This document shows positions 52,514 through 61,267 of a stretch of 64,000 nucleotides of DNA, in pieces. Source of the DNA: JAPPHA01 sp965220985 (GTDB lineage: Bacteria; Pseudomonadota; Alphaproteobacteria; Rhodobacterales; Rhodobacteraceae). The notes beneath the pieces were generated by a model. It had not been told where the DNA came from. It worked only from the letters and a program-made list of their open reading frames with translations, and made no database searches. Each line of letters begins with the position of its first letter. Positions within the stretch are counted from its first letter, which is position 1. The stretch covers positions 806,001 to 870,000 of the forward strand of contig OZ244854.1 in assembly GCA_965220985.1 (NCBI GenBank), given 5' to 3'. Both the position numbers and the translations under genes were made by a program.

Positions 52514-52985
52514 GTCTCGACCTCCCCTAAACTCGCCCGTGGCAACCCAAACCCGGCAATCGCTCAAGACCACCAAGTGTCGTCAATCTGGACAAGATTC
52601 CATTTGCACTTCCTCGATCATATGCACGACAGATGCGTGAAGCTGTCAAGATGCGAGTCCGGTCGCCTTTGAACCAGAAGCATGATCGACGCTTTCGCTC
52701 CCGGTTTATGCAACCGCGTGTCGACCCGCCCGAGCCATTGCACGGGTCTGTCGTCCGGCGACAAGGCCTCACAGACGCGCATGAACACCCCTGCCACCGC
52801 GCACGATCCGGCAATCGGATCTCATTGGCGCATTGACAATCGAGCATGTCAGCCTTCGAACATTGGCCCTGACGCCGATGTTGCGTAACCGAGGCGTCCT
52901 TGTCATAACTCATTGCAAGTTCGTTCGACTGTCCCGGGCCCGCTGCCCGAGGCAGGACACCGCAACCCGACACAGGGAGGGAAAC
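52514..52985 (+). other. Gene-free interval between divergent glpK and adhC
   Basis: 472 bp that must hold both promoters; none is clear enough to call. CGTCAATCTGGA at 52581-52592 matches the repeat units at 49.6 kb. The GGGAGGG ribosome site of adhC lies near 52976-52982. Confidence 0.4.
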
Positions 52986-54098
52986 ATGAGAACCCGGGCA
53001 GCAGTCGCCATCGAAGCCGGAAAACCACTCGAAATCATGGACGTCAATCTCGACGGGCCGAAGGCCGGCGAGGTCATGGTCGAAGTCAAGGCGACCGGAA
53101 TTTGCCACACGGATGAGTTCACGCTCTCGGGTGCAGACCCCGAAGGCCTGTTTCCGGCGATACTCGGCCACGAAGGTGCCGGGGTCGTCGTCGAGGTCGG
53201 CGATGGCGTGACCACGGTTCAGCCGGGAGATCACGTGATCCCGCTCTACACGCCCGAGTGTCGCGAATGCGAATACTGCCTGCACCCCAAGACAAACCTT
53301 TGCCAGGCGATCAGAACGACTCAGGGTCAGGGTCTCATGCCCGACGGCACCTCACGATTCACCATGACCGACGGCACGCCGATCCTCCATTACATGGGCT
53401 GTTCGACGTTCTCGAACCACACGGTGCTGCCCGAAATCGCGGTCGCCAAGGTGCGCAAGGACGCCCCGTTCGACAAGATCTGTTACATCGGTTGCGGCGT
53501 GTCGACCGGGATCGGGGCGGTCATCAACACCGCCAAGGTCGAAGAAGGCAGTTCTGCCATTGTCTTCGGACTGGGCGGTATCGGCTTGAACGTCCTTCAA
53601 GGCCTCCGGCTCGCCGGAGCCGACCAGATCGTCGGGGTCGACATCAACCCGTCGAAGGTGGAAATGGCTCGGCATTTCGGCATGACCGATTTCGTCAACC
53701 CTGACGAAGTCGAGGGCGATCTTGTTGCCCATCTTGTTGATCTGACCAATGGCGGTGGGGACTACACTTTCGACGCCACCGGCAACGTCTCGGTCATGCG
53801 CGTGGCGCTCGAGGCCGCTCACAAGGGCTGGGGCGAGAGCATCATTATCGGCGTGGCGCCAGCCGGTGCCGAAATCAGCACGCGACCGTTTCAGCTTGTC
53901 ACCGGCAGGGTCTGGCGCGGAACAGCCTTTGGTGGAACACGAGGGCGCACCGAGGTGCCGAAGATTGTCGATTGGTACATGAACTCGAAAATCGAGATCG
54001 ATCCGATGATCACCCACAAACTGAAGCTCGAGGATATCAACAAGGGTTTCGACCTCATGCATGCGGGCGAGTCGATCCGCGCTGTTGTGGAGTTCTGA
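52986..54098 (+). CDS. adhC: S-(hydroxymethyl)glutathione dehydrogenase (class III alcohol dehydrogenase)
   Basis: 370 residues from ATG 52986, preceded by GGGAGGG. It oxidises the formaldehyde-glutathione adduct to S-formylglutathione with NAD. The catalytic zinc segment is GICHTDEFTLSG and GHEGAGVV, the structural zinc cysteines are in CRECEYCLHPKTNLC, and the NAD site is GLGGIGLNVLQG. The class III marker is TGKVWRGTAFGG-like TGRVWRGTAFGG. The next pathway enzyme, S-formylglutathione hydrolase, is encoded about 5.6 kb downstream. The stop codon lies within a 22-bp perfect palindrome. Confidence 0.95.
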   Translation: MRTRAAVAIEAGKPLEIMDVNLDGPKAGEVMVEVKATGICHTDEFTLSGADPEGLFPAILGHEGAGVVVEVGDGVTTVQPGDHVIPLYTPECRECEYCLHPKTNLCQAIRTTQGQGLMPDGTSRFTMTDGTPILHYMGCSTFSNHTVLPEIAVAKVRKDAPFDKICYIGCGVSTGIGAVINTAKVEEGSSAIVFGLGGIGLNVLQGLRLAGADQIVGVDINPSKVEMARHFGMTDFVNPDEVEGDLVAHLVDLTNGGGDYTFDATGNVSVMRVALEAAHKGWGESIIIGVAPAGAEISTRPFQLVTGRVWRGTAFGGTRGRTEVPKIVDWYMNSKIEIDPMITHKLKLEDINKGFDLMHAGESIRAVVEF

Positions 54099-54113
54099 AG
54101 GATCCTTCAGAAC
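54092..54113 (+). repeat. 22-bp perfect palindrome across the adhC stop codon
   Basis: The left arm GTTCTGAAGGA (54092-54102) is the exact reverse complement of the right arm. It contains the adhC TGA at 54096-54098 and has GGATCC at its centre, with no loop. No T-run follows, so it is not a standard terminator. It stands just before the truncation point of the higB-like gene. Confidence 0.7.
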
Positions 54114-54144
54114 ACTGAGGTTCTGCTCGCTTAACAGATCAATA

Positions 54145-54390
54145 GCGGCTGAGGGTGGCAAGGCAGACATCGCAAAGCCACTCAAAGGCCTTGGATCCGA
54201 GTTGATGGAGGTTGCGGTGCGCTACCGTACCGACACTTGGCGCGTCGTCTACATCAACGAGGTTGCCGAGAGGTTGCGGGTGATTCATGCTTTCCAAAAA
54301 AAGTCGACGACCGGCATCAAGACGCCAAAGGCCGAGATCGACCTCGTTCGTGCGCGCATTGGACGATTGAAATGGGAGCTATTGCAATGA
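54145..54390 (+). pseudogene. RelE/HigB-type toxin, 5' end missing
   Basis: From 54145 the frame reads AAEGGKADIAKPLKGLGSEL and then RVIHAFQKKSTTGIKTPKAE, the middle and C-terminal parts of the phage-derived Gp49/HigB-like family. Intact members have about 30 more residues (a helical N terminus ending AQxGGKHPDAKPLKG) that are replaced by unrelated sequence. Loss of the first helices makes a functional toxin unlikely. The stop overlaps the antitoxin start (ATGA), preserving the usual order toxin then antitoxin. Confidence 0.7.
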
Positions 54391-54743
54391 ACGACGAATT
54401 CGAACTGGTGGAGGGGAGCGGCAACGTCTTCCGCGACTTTGGCGATCCAAATGCTGATCTGAAGCAGGCCAAAGCCACCCTCGCGGCCCGAATCATCGCC
54501 GAACTGGATGGGCGCAGGCTCAGCGTGCGCAAGGCTTCGGGCATGACCGGCCTTGCCGCCGCAGACTTCTCACGCATCCGGAACGCCGACCTCGGCCGCT
54601 TCACGCTCGACCGGTTGATGAGAGTGACTTCCGCCTTGAACGAAAATCTGCGCGTAACGATCCACGTCAACCAAAACGAGATGGGCAGCGCGTCTGTCGC
54701 AACTCATGCTGATCCGGTTTCAGAGGGGCTAAGTCGCGTTTGA
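54387..54743 (+). CDS. XRE-type antitoxin (HigA-like)
   Basis: 118 residues from ATG 54387, preceded by GGGAGC. The helix-turn-helix region is RRLSVRKASGMTGLAAADFSRIRNADLGRFTLDRLMRV near residues 45-85, of the HTH_37 type that accompanies Gp49-like toxins. NVFRDFGDPNADLKQAKATLAARI at the N terminus is characteristic. It represses its own promoter and neutralises the toxin; here the toxin is truncated. The C-terminal tail after VTIHVNQ is variable. Confidence 0.8.
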   Translation: MNDEFELVEGSGNVFRDFGDPNADLKQAKATLAARIIAELDGRRLSVRKASGMTGLAAADFSRIRNADLGRFTLDRLMRVTSALNENLRVTIHVNQNEMGSASVATHADPVSEGLSRV

Positions 54744-56057
54744 CCGTCTATATCGCTGCAATCCTGCTGCGGTCATCGCGACATTGATATCATCAAGGCG
54801 CATCACGATCGTAAAGTGAGTCCCGAGGCAGGTTTTCGGACATCCGCAACCCGACGCCTCGAGCGTCAAAGTCTGCGAGAACACTCGACACCGTTTCATT
54901 CCGCCTGTCGCGTTCAGCGGAATCCGACCCTGCCTCATCGGCATCGACGATGCTCTTTCCCTTTGGCTGCAATTCAGCAGCGGCGTCTGCGAGTTTCGAG
55001 CATTTCCTCTGACTCATGTTCCAATATCCGCACTTTGCGCGGACTCCCATGCATGGACTCGAACACTGTGCCGAACCTCAATGGAGATCCCACATGTTTC
55101 AACGTCTCTTGTCATGATTCCTGAATCCGGTCATCGATTCCTTTTCGTTCTCGGAATTTATCTCGTGCTGCCGACGCGATGGCATTTTCTTCAAATGTCC
55201 GGAAAGGCATGCTGCCACCATCGTTCCACGAGGACCGATCACTTTCTCTGTCTTGTTGTGAAATTCGACTCCTGCCCGTGAGGAGTCAAGACAAGCGAAT
55301 CCGTTCGCAGGTTCGCTCTGCGAGAAAATGTCGAGGATCGAGACCGATGGCTTGACGGTTCGTGCAGCCCCGATTGTGGAACGGCATCAAGACCGTCGGA
55401 CGTGTTCCCATGGCGGACTGGCCGTATCAGGCGGCCACGACGGTCTGCGGTTCGGCAGCCGTCATGATCACGACGGGCTCCGGCATTTGGCGCAGGCCGT
55501 GGCTTCGTTGATCCCCGGGATCGTCTTCAACAGCCTGATCCGATCGCGCCAGGGGCCCGACTGTCGCGGAGTTTCCCGCTCAGATGCTGTTCGCGTTCGA
55601 CCTGATTGTCGAACTCTTTCATCAGGTCGACGAGAAGCACGCGGTCGCGGTCGCTCAGCTCAACTGTCAGTGCGTCGCCGATGTCCTCCAGCTACCGGTG
55701 AACGTGCCGTGTCAGCCCGCCGCGTGGGGATGGACAACGTGCATCGTATCGTTCATTTTCAATGTCCTCCGATTTGATGTTTTCAACCAAGCGGAGACAG
55801 CGGGACCGGACGGATTTGGGTAGCCACGTGCCTCAAGGGGCACGGATTAATTTCGATGCGCGTTCACAACCCCGAGGGGCTGGAAGCATTTCGGGGCTTG
55901 GACCGTCCGGCCTCAGGCCGGTCTGGACTCGCGAGGCCAGAAGGCTCACCACCAATAGTTCGAGCATTGTGTTGCCTCGGCCGCGCACTTTGCAGCGGCC
56001 ACGCAGAAACTGCCAACGGATTTCCATGGCAAACAGGGAGGAAAACCGGAGTTTGCC
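54744..56057 (+). other. 1.3 kb without an intact gene
   Basis: Both strands were read. On the minus strand 55495-55533 encodes LLKTIPGINEATA, which resembles the IPGIG segment of IS110-type transposases, but the rest of the protein cannot be followed and several stops intervene. No other motif was found. The interval is probably decayed mobile DNA. Confidence 0.4.
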
Positions 56058-57323
56058 ATGAGGGTTTGGATACGGCAGTTGAAACTGCGAGATGTTCGCT
56101 GCTTCGAAGGTGAACAGTCCGCTAGGCTTGGACGCAGGATTACCTTGCTTGTTGGCGATAACGGTGCGGGCAAGTCAACGTTCATGGGATGCTACAAAGC
56201 GTTCGCCAACCTCGCCAGCTTCGACGACCTTGACGAAAAGAACCATTTCGACGAGGCGCCTTTTCGCATGGGCGGCTTCGACTCCATTGTTCGATCAGGG
56301 AAAAATGACTTCACGGTCGGCGGGGCATTTGAAGACCATTGTCACGCAAGTGCTTCATTCACGTTTCGGGCCCAAGGCGGCTCACCTGTCGACCGGGAAC
56401 TGCATTTGAGTGTGGCAAGAAAAGGGAGAGCGTCTCAAGATTTCTGGATTTCCGCTCCGGATGAACCCGAGGGCCTTCTCAGGTTTGGTGTATCCGACTT
56501 TGATTTCGACTTGCGTCGGTCGGAGCTTGAATTTCGTTCGATCACAACCTGGCTGTCGCGACATGTTGGCCAAGGCCATCTTCCTTTTGCCGGTGACGTC
56601 GAACGATTCAGGAAACAAACAGGCGAGTCGGGCTCCGAAAGGGAGCTCGAGTTCGTCAAGTTCATCAACTTTCTCAAAAGAGACTTCCCGTTCCCCGCTC
56701 CCGGTTCGTTTGTCGTAAGCGCTCCGGATCCTGCACCACCAGACCGCGAACGCAGCTATCGGGTACCGCCAACCCATTTGACTTCGGAAGGGTCCGATGC
56801 CCCGTACGAATTCCTCTCGGAAGCGGGCGAGAAACTGGGCCTTTGGCACAACATTTCGTTCGCCAACGGGCCGGGCACGATCGGTACCGAGGTCATGGTC
56901 GAAACGGCACCCAACGTCTGGCACAATCTTGTCGATGCGGGACATGGCATTCACAGCCTTTTGCCTTTGCTGGCCCATATAGCCGCGCAACCGCCGGAAG
57001 CCGTGGTCCTTTTGCAGCAACCGGAGGTCCGCGTTCATCCCCGAACGCAGGCGGAACTTGCGCAATGGATGGCAGAGAGCGGCCGTAGCTTCATGATCGA
57101 GACGCACAGCGACCACCTCGTGGATCGTTTCCGGATATGCGTCATGAAGGGCATTCTCGCACCCGAGGATTTGTCCATTGTGTATTTCCAACCAAGCGAA
57201 GATCGAACGCAATCCCGTATTCATGGAATCGGCGTCGACGATCATGGCAATCTCGAAGGCTCACCGCCGGAATACCGGTCGTTTTTTCTTGAAGAGACGC
57301 ACGACCTCTTGGGAATCGGGTAG
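56058..57323 (+). CDS. AAA-family ATPase, SMC/OLD-like, possible defence or repair protein
   Basis: 421 residues starting MRVWIRQLKLRDVRCFEGEQ. The Walker A motif is LLVGDNGAGKST near residues 31-42. The C-terminal half has GHGIHSLLPLLAHIA (signature-like), VVLLQQPEVRVHPRTQAELA, where the Walker B is normally VLLEQPEVHLHP, and SFMIETHSDHLVDRFRI with the switch histidine. ABC-type ATPases of this kind with an inserted middle region are often paired with a nuclease-like gene. Here the position is followed 9 bp later by a 26-codon remnant. The usual E of LLxEQPE is Q (LLQQPE), which might reduce hydrolysis. Confidence 0.7.
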   Translation: MRVWIRQLKLRDVRCFEGEQSARLGRRITLLVGDNGAGKSTFMGCYKAFANLASFDDLDEKNHFDEAPFRMGGFDSIVRSGKNDFTVGGAFEDHCHASASFTFRAQGGSPVDRELHLSVARKGRASQDFWISAPDEPEGLLRFGVSDFDFDLRRSELEFRSITTWLSRHVGQGHLPFAGDVERFRKQTGESGSERELEFVKFINFLKRDFPFPAPGSFVVSAPDPAPPDRERSYRVPPTHLTSEGSDAPYEFLSEAGEKLGLWHNISFANGPGTIGTEVMVETAPNVWHNLVDAGHGIHSLLPLLAHIAAQPPEAVVLLQQPEVRVHPRTQAELAQWMAESGRSFMIETHSDHLVDRFRICVMKGILAPEDLSIVYFQPSEDRTQSRIHGIGVDDHGNLEGSPPEYRSFFLEETHDLLGIG

Positions 57324-57332
57324 GGAACAGCG

Positions 57333-57413
57333 GTGTGCACGGCAGTTGTCATCGATGATGACGTGTTCAATGACATTCATCGCTGCTGCACTCGGGAACC
57401 GATGCGCGCATGA
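57333..57413 (+). pseudogene. 26-codon remnant of the ATPase partner gene
   Basis: Beginning at GTG 57333, preceded by AGGGAA and 9 bp after the ATPase stop, the frame reads VCTAVVIDDDVFNDI and stops at 57411-57413. A short start such as MCxVIDxxxF is typical of PIN-like effector genes that follow ATPases of this class, and its closeness to the ATPase suggests a truncated partner. Whether it is a gene end or coincidence cannot be settled by eye. Confidence 0.35.
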
Positions 57414-57540
57414 GTTTCAGTCGCTGCCTGTTCGCGCCTGCAATTGACTTGAATCTCGGAGGCAGCCAACAAACAGTGATGCAGCACATGGTACGGCTGG
57501 TCCGCACACCCAATCCAGGAGAGCGAGTGGGAACCGACCG

Positions 57541-57756
57541 ATGACGGAAAACTACGAGATCATCCTGTTTTGGAGCGACGATGATGATGCCTTCATCGCT
57601 GATGTGCCTGAGTTACCCGGATGCACGGCCCACGGCGACGACCGGGAAGCCACCTTGCGGAACATCAAGGACGCCATGCAATTCTGGATTGAGACTGCGC
57701 AGGAGTTGGGGCGACCGATCCCGCAAGCAAGAGCCGAGCGACTGAACAACGCATAG
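57541..57756 (+). CDS. HicB-type antitoxin, copy 1
   Basis: 71 residues starting MTENYEIILFWSDDDDAFIADVPELPGCTAHGDDREATL. The VPELPGCTAHGD core is diagnostic of the HicB partial RNase-H-like fold. The short form (about 70 residues) lacks the C-terminal DNA-binding domain of longer HicB proteins. No HicA toxin gene (about 60-80 residues, with a GSHR motif) lies on either side. A second copy follows 47 bp later. Confidence 0.8.
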   Translation: MTENYEIILFWSDDDDAFIADVPELPGCTAHGDDREATLRNIKDAMQFWIETAQELGRPIPQARAERLNNA

Positions 57757-57803
57757 CGGTTCCAGCAATTGATCGCGGAACCCGTTTTCGGAGTAAAAGA
57801 CCA

Positions 57804-58016
57804 ATGCACAAGTTCGAAGTCATTCTGCGTTGGAGCGATGAGGATGGAGCCTTCATTGCAGAAGTGCCCGAACTTCCGGGATGCACGGCGCATGGCGATA
57901 GCCAGGTGGATGCTCTGAAAAGCATCAATGAAGCCGTCGAACTCTGGATTGCCACCGCAAAGGAATTCGATGATCCGGTACCCGTCCCCAAGGGCAAGCG
58001 GATGATGCAAGCATGA
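57804..58016 (+). CDS. HicB-type antitoxin, copy 2
   Basis: 70 residues starting MHKFEVILRWSDEDGAFIAEV, with the same VPELPGCTAHGD core as copy 1 and a similar C terminus (ATAKEFDDPVPVPKGKRM). It is evidently a tandem duplicate that has diverged outside the core. No HicA toxin gene follows in the next 600 bp. The protein may regulate or neutralise a toxin encoded elsewhere. Confidence 0.8.
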   Translation: MHKFEVILRWSDEDGAFIAEVPELPGCTAHGDSQVDALKSINEAVELWIATAKEFDDPVPVPKGKRMMQA

Positions 58017-58637
58017 GCGAATTTTTGTCCCCAGATGGGACCACAACCGTTGATCCGTTCGCCCATGGCCATACTGGCGGTCGGCTGATGTTTCGTCACA
58101 ACGCGCCAGATTGAAGCGAGCCGAAGTGTCCAGAATGTAGTGCCCTTTTCGAAATTCGAATGCAATGATTTCAACCACTTGTGCTCCAAAATGTCTGAAC
58201 TTGAAATCCTTTCCAAACTGTTGTTCTGCTGATGGAATGGGCTGGTGACGCAGCCCACCTGCAGGCTGCCGAGACCGGGGCCTGATGATCTTGGTCGCCG
58301 CACCCAGTCTTCATATGGGATCGGTCTTGAGCGAATGAGGTTCGATCATACTCCACCGGTTATGCGGCAGAACCGCGCAAAACTGATCCAGGTATGCGCC
58401 CTTGCCCATTTCGGGGTTTTGACATTTGACCGCGATCGCGAACAGTTTCTGAAACCGTCCACTCACCCGAACGGATCAGACGACAAAACCCATGACGCAA
58501 TCGATTCGCATTCCCCATAACCCGAGTTTGCGGTAACCGCTGACCTTTGAGCCCCAAGTCAAACCCGACCCTGCGGCCCTCAACACGACTGAATCGAATT
58601 CGCGGATATCCTTGCCTGACATGAGTGATCGCCCCCG
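58017..58637 (+). other. Gene-free interval between the hicB pair and the AEC gene
   Basis: 621 bp. Minus-strand frames antisense to hicB extend here, but they have no recognised similarity. Nothing else is visible. Confidence 0.4.
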
Positions 58638-59567
58638 ATGACCGACATCTTCCTTCGAATCCTGCCGTTTTTCCTGGTCATCGGTTGCGGCTACCTCGCG
58701 GCCGCCTTCCGCTTCTTCAGTTCTGAAGCCGCCGACTGGCTCTCGAAATTCGTCTTCTACTTCGCCCTCTCCGCCATGCTGTTCCGGTTCTCGGCAACCC
58801 TGCCGTTGCGAGAGATCTTCGACGCCAGTTTCGCCATGGCCTATTTGTCCGCCTGCGTCATCCTGTACCTGATCGTCATCTCGACGGGCCTCGTTCGCCG
58901 CGAGGGGCTGGCAACCTCAGCGCTCGAATCGCAGTGCTCAATCATCGGAAACACAGGCTTCCTCGGATTGCCGATGCTCGTGGCCATCCTCGGTCACACG
59001 GCAGCCGGCCCGATCCTTCTCACCCTCGCCATCGACCTGATCGTCTTCAGCAGTCTCGCGGTGATGATCATCACCATGTCCCGCGAAGGCCGGTTCAGCG
59101 CACGATCGGTCCTGCGCATCATCGGTGGCGTCTTCAAGAACCCAATGGTCGTCTCGATGTGTGCGGGAATCCTGTGGTCGGCGCTTCGCCTGCCCCTCGT
59201 GGCGCCCTTCGATGCATTCCTGCAACTGCTCGGCGGAGCCGCAACTCCCGCAGCGCTCTTCGCCATCGGTGCCTCGCTCGCATTTCACAAAGCCGGCCGC
59301 ATCGGGATCTCTGTTTGGCTCGCGAGCGCCAAGCTCCTGCTTCATCCGCTGCTGGTCGCGATCTTTGCACTTCTGGTCTTTTCGGTGGAACCCTATGCGG
59401 CGGGCGTCATGATCGCCGCGGCCGCCATGCCGACAGCCGGCAACATCTACTTGCTGGCCAATCACTATCGCGTCGCGGAAGCGCGAGTCTCATCGGTGAT
59501 CCTGATCTCGACCTGCGCCAGCATCCTCACGCTGAGCATCGTGATCTCTCTGGTTCCAGGCCAGTGA
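58638..59567 (+). CDS. AEC family (auxin efflux carrier-like) transporter
   Basis: 309 residues with about ten hydrophobic helices. The family pattern is FLRILPFFLVIGCGYLAAAFRFFS near the N terminus, the central crossover region CSIIGNTGFLGLPMLVAILG near residue 97, and the C-terminal repeat FAIGASLAFH and AAAAMPTAGNIYLLANHYRV. It probably exports an organic anion or a small metabolite; the substrate is unknown. It precedes fghA by about 100 bp. Confidence 0.85.
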   Translation: MTDIFLRILPFFLVIGCGYLAAAFRFFSSEAADWLSKFVFYFALSAMLFRFSATLPLREIFDASFAMAYLSACVILYLIVISTGLVRREGLATSALESQCSIIGNTGFLGLPMLVAILGHTAAGPILLTLAIDLIVFSSLAVMIITMSREGRFSARSVLRIIGGVFKNPMVVSMCAGILWSALRLPLVAPFDAFLQLLGGAATPAALFAIGASLAFHKAGRIGISVWLASAKLLLHPLLVAIFALLVFSVEPYAAGVMIAAAAMPTAGNIYLLANHYRVAEARVSSVILISTCASILTLSIVISLVPGQ

Positions 59568-59670
59568 ATGACGTATTCAGAAAACCGGTCAGGCAACCGT
59601 GACCGCCACCTTCGCCGCACAGACCACAGGAACAGCCACGATGAATGCTGAACATTCGGGATCGAAAGCA

Positions 59671-60501
59671 ATGGAAACCGTGTCGGAAAACCTCTGCTTC
59701 GGCGGCGTGCAGGGCGTCTATCGTCACGACTCCGCCGCCTGCGGCTGCCCCATGACCTTCGGTCTGTACCTGCCGCCGCAAGCGAAAGAGGCCAATGTTC
59801 CGGTCCTTTGGTACCTGTCCGGTCTGACCTGCACCCACGAAAACGCGATGATCAAGGCTGGCGCGCAGGGATGGGCAGCACGCGAAGGCATCGCGGTGGT
59901 CTTTCCCGACACCTCTCCCCGCGGCGATAGCATCGCGGACGACCCTGAGTACGACCTCGGACAAGGCGCGGGGTTCTACGTCAACGCCACCGAGGCCCCT
60001 TGGGCACCGCACTATCGGATGTGGGATTACGTCACGAAGGAATTGCCGGATCTGTTGTTCGACAGTTTCCCGCTGGATCGTGACGCACAGGGTATCACCG
60101 GGCACTCGATGGGTGGGCACGGTGCGCTCACAATCGCCATGACCCATCCCGAAACCTATCGCTCCCTGTCCGCCTTCGCGCCGATCGCCAATCCGACCCA
60201 GTCACAGATGGGTCAAAGGCAGTTCGCTGCCTACCTTGGTTCCGACTCGAAAAAATGGTCCGGACACGACTCGACCCTGCTGATGAAACAGCGCGGATAC
60301 CCGGGAACCATGCTGATCGATCAGGGCGCGAACGATCAGTTTCTTGAGCATCTCTCGACCGATGCGTTGGCGGACGCCATTGCTTCGGCCGGCCAGGACG
60401 CAGAACTCCGAATGCAACCCGGCTACGACCACAGCTACTTCTTCGTCGCATCCTTCATGGAAGATCATGTTCGGCACCATGCAAAGAAACTCCGTTCGTG
60501 A
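59671..60501 (+). CDS. fghA: S-formylglutathione hydrolase
   Basis: 276 residues from ATG 59671, matching the family length; in-frame ATGs at 59641 and 59599 would add 10 and 24 residues. It hydrolyses S-formylglutathione to formate and glutathione, the second step after AdhC. The esterase-D-like motifs are VLWYLSGLTCTHENAM near residue 45, the nucleophile GHSMGGHGAL near 148, and the catalytic histidine in YDHSYFF near the C terminus. KAGAQGWAAREGIAVVFPDTSPRG is highly conserved. Confidence 0.95.
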   Translation: METVSENLCFGGVQGVYRHDSAACGCPMTFGLYLPPQAKEANVPVLWYLSGLTCTHENAMIKAGAQGWAAREGIAVVFPDTSPRGDSIADDPEYDLGQGAGFYVNATEAPWAPHYRMWDYVTKELPDLLFDSFPLDRDAQGITGHSMGGHGALTIAMTHPETYRSLSAFAPIANPTQSQMGQRQFAAYLGSDSKKWSGHDSTLLMKQRGYPGTMLIDQGANDQFLEHLSTDALADAIASAGQDAELRMQPGYDHSYFFVASFMEDHVRHHAKKLRS

Positions 60502-60606
60502 CTGCCCGACCGACAATGCTGCACGTCGAAGATGTCGTCGCTGGCATTCGCTTCGGCCATCCTTGGTTGCGAACTTGAGAAACACCAACTCAACCGGGAT
60601 TTTCCG

Positions 60607-61266
60607 ATGACTTCAAACGTTGACCATGCACCCGTTACGGCCGTTGTGTTCGACATCGGCAACGTGCTCGTCGGCTGGGAACCCGAAGCGATGTACGACC
60701 GTGTCATCGGCCCCGATCGACGACGGAAACTGTTCGCGAGTGTCGATCTCGACACCATGAACATCAGCATGGATCGCGGCGCACCGTTCAAGGAAACCGT
60801 CCACCAGACCGCCGCAGCACATCCGGAGTTCACCGACGACATTCTCTTGTGGCATGACCGCTGGATCGAGATGTTCACGCCGGTCCTTCACCACTCCGTG
60901 CATCTTCTCCACACCCTCAGGCGCAAAGGTGTCCCCGTCTTCGCGCTCTCGAACTTCGGCAAGGAAACCATCAGAATCGCGGACCAATCCATGCCGTTTC
61001 TCCTCGACTTCGACATGCGGTTCATTTCGGGCGAATTGGAATGCCTCAAGCCCGAGCCCGAGATCTACGCGATCGTCGAGCGCGAATGCGGGCACGCCCC
61101 TGAAGGTCTCCTGTTCGCGGACGACAGGCCCGAGAACATCCGCGCGGCCCAGGAACGCGGATGGCATGGCCACCTGTTCGAATCTTCCGAAGGTTTTGCT
61201 GCGTGCCTCGTGAGCCACGGCATCCTCGACGAGAGTGAGGCTTTCCCCGAGGGCAGCGGGTCCTGA
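60607..61266 (+). CDS. HAD-superfamily hydrolase
   Basis: 219 residues from ATG 60607. Motif I is VVFDIGNVLVGWEP with the nucleophile aspartate, motif II is VFALSNFG, motif III the lysine in CLKPEPEIYAIV and motif IV LLFADDRPENIRAA. The insertion after motif I is helical, as in HAD-like dehalogenases and phosphatases of the IA group. The D(I/L)GNVLVxW and SNFGKET features resemble the small alphaproteobacterial phosphatase/dehalogenase group; substrate unknown. It is followed by an ornithine-cyclodeaminase-like gene 1 bp after its stop. Confidence 0.8.
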   Translation: MTSNVDHAPVTAVVFDIGNVLVGWEPEAMYDRVIGPDRRRKLFASVDLDTMNISMDRGAPFKETVHQTAAAHPEFTDDILLWHDRWIEMFTPVLHHSVHLLHTLRRKGVPVFALSNFGKETIRIADQSMPFLLDFDMRFISGELECLKPEPEIYAIVERECGHAPEGLLFADDRPENIRAAQERGWHGHLFESSEGFAACLVSHGILDESEAFPEGSGS

Positions 61267-61267
61267 C

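Noticed and set aside
55328..55823. Plus-strand frames in the empty 1.3-kb interval
   Set aside because: Composition and lack of motifs suggest noise; the only recognisable peptide is on the opposite strand.
57552..58303. Minus-strand frames across the hicB pair
   Set aside because: Mostly antisense to hicB; the remaining part has no recognisable similarity.
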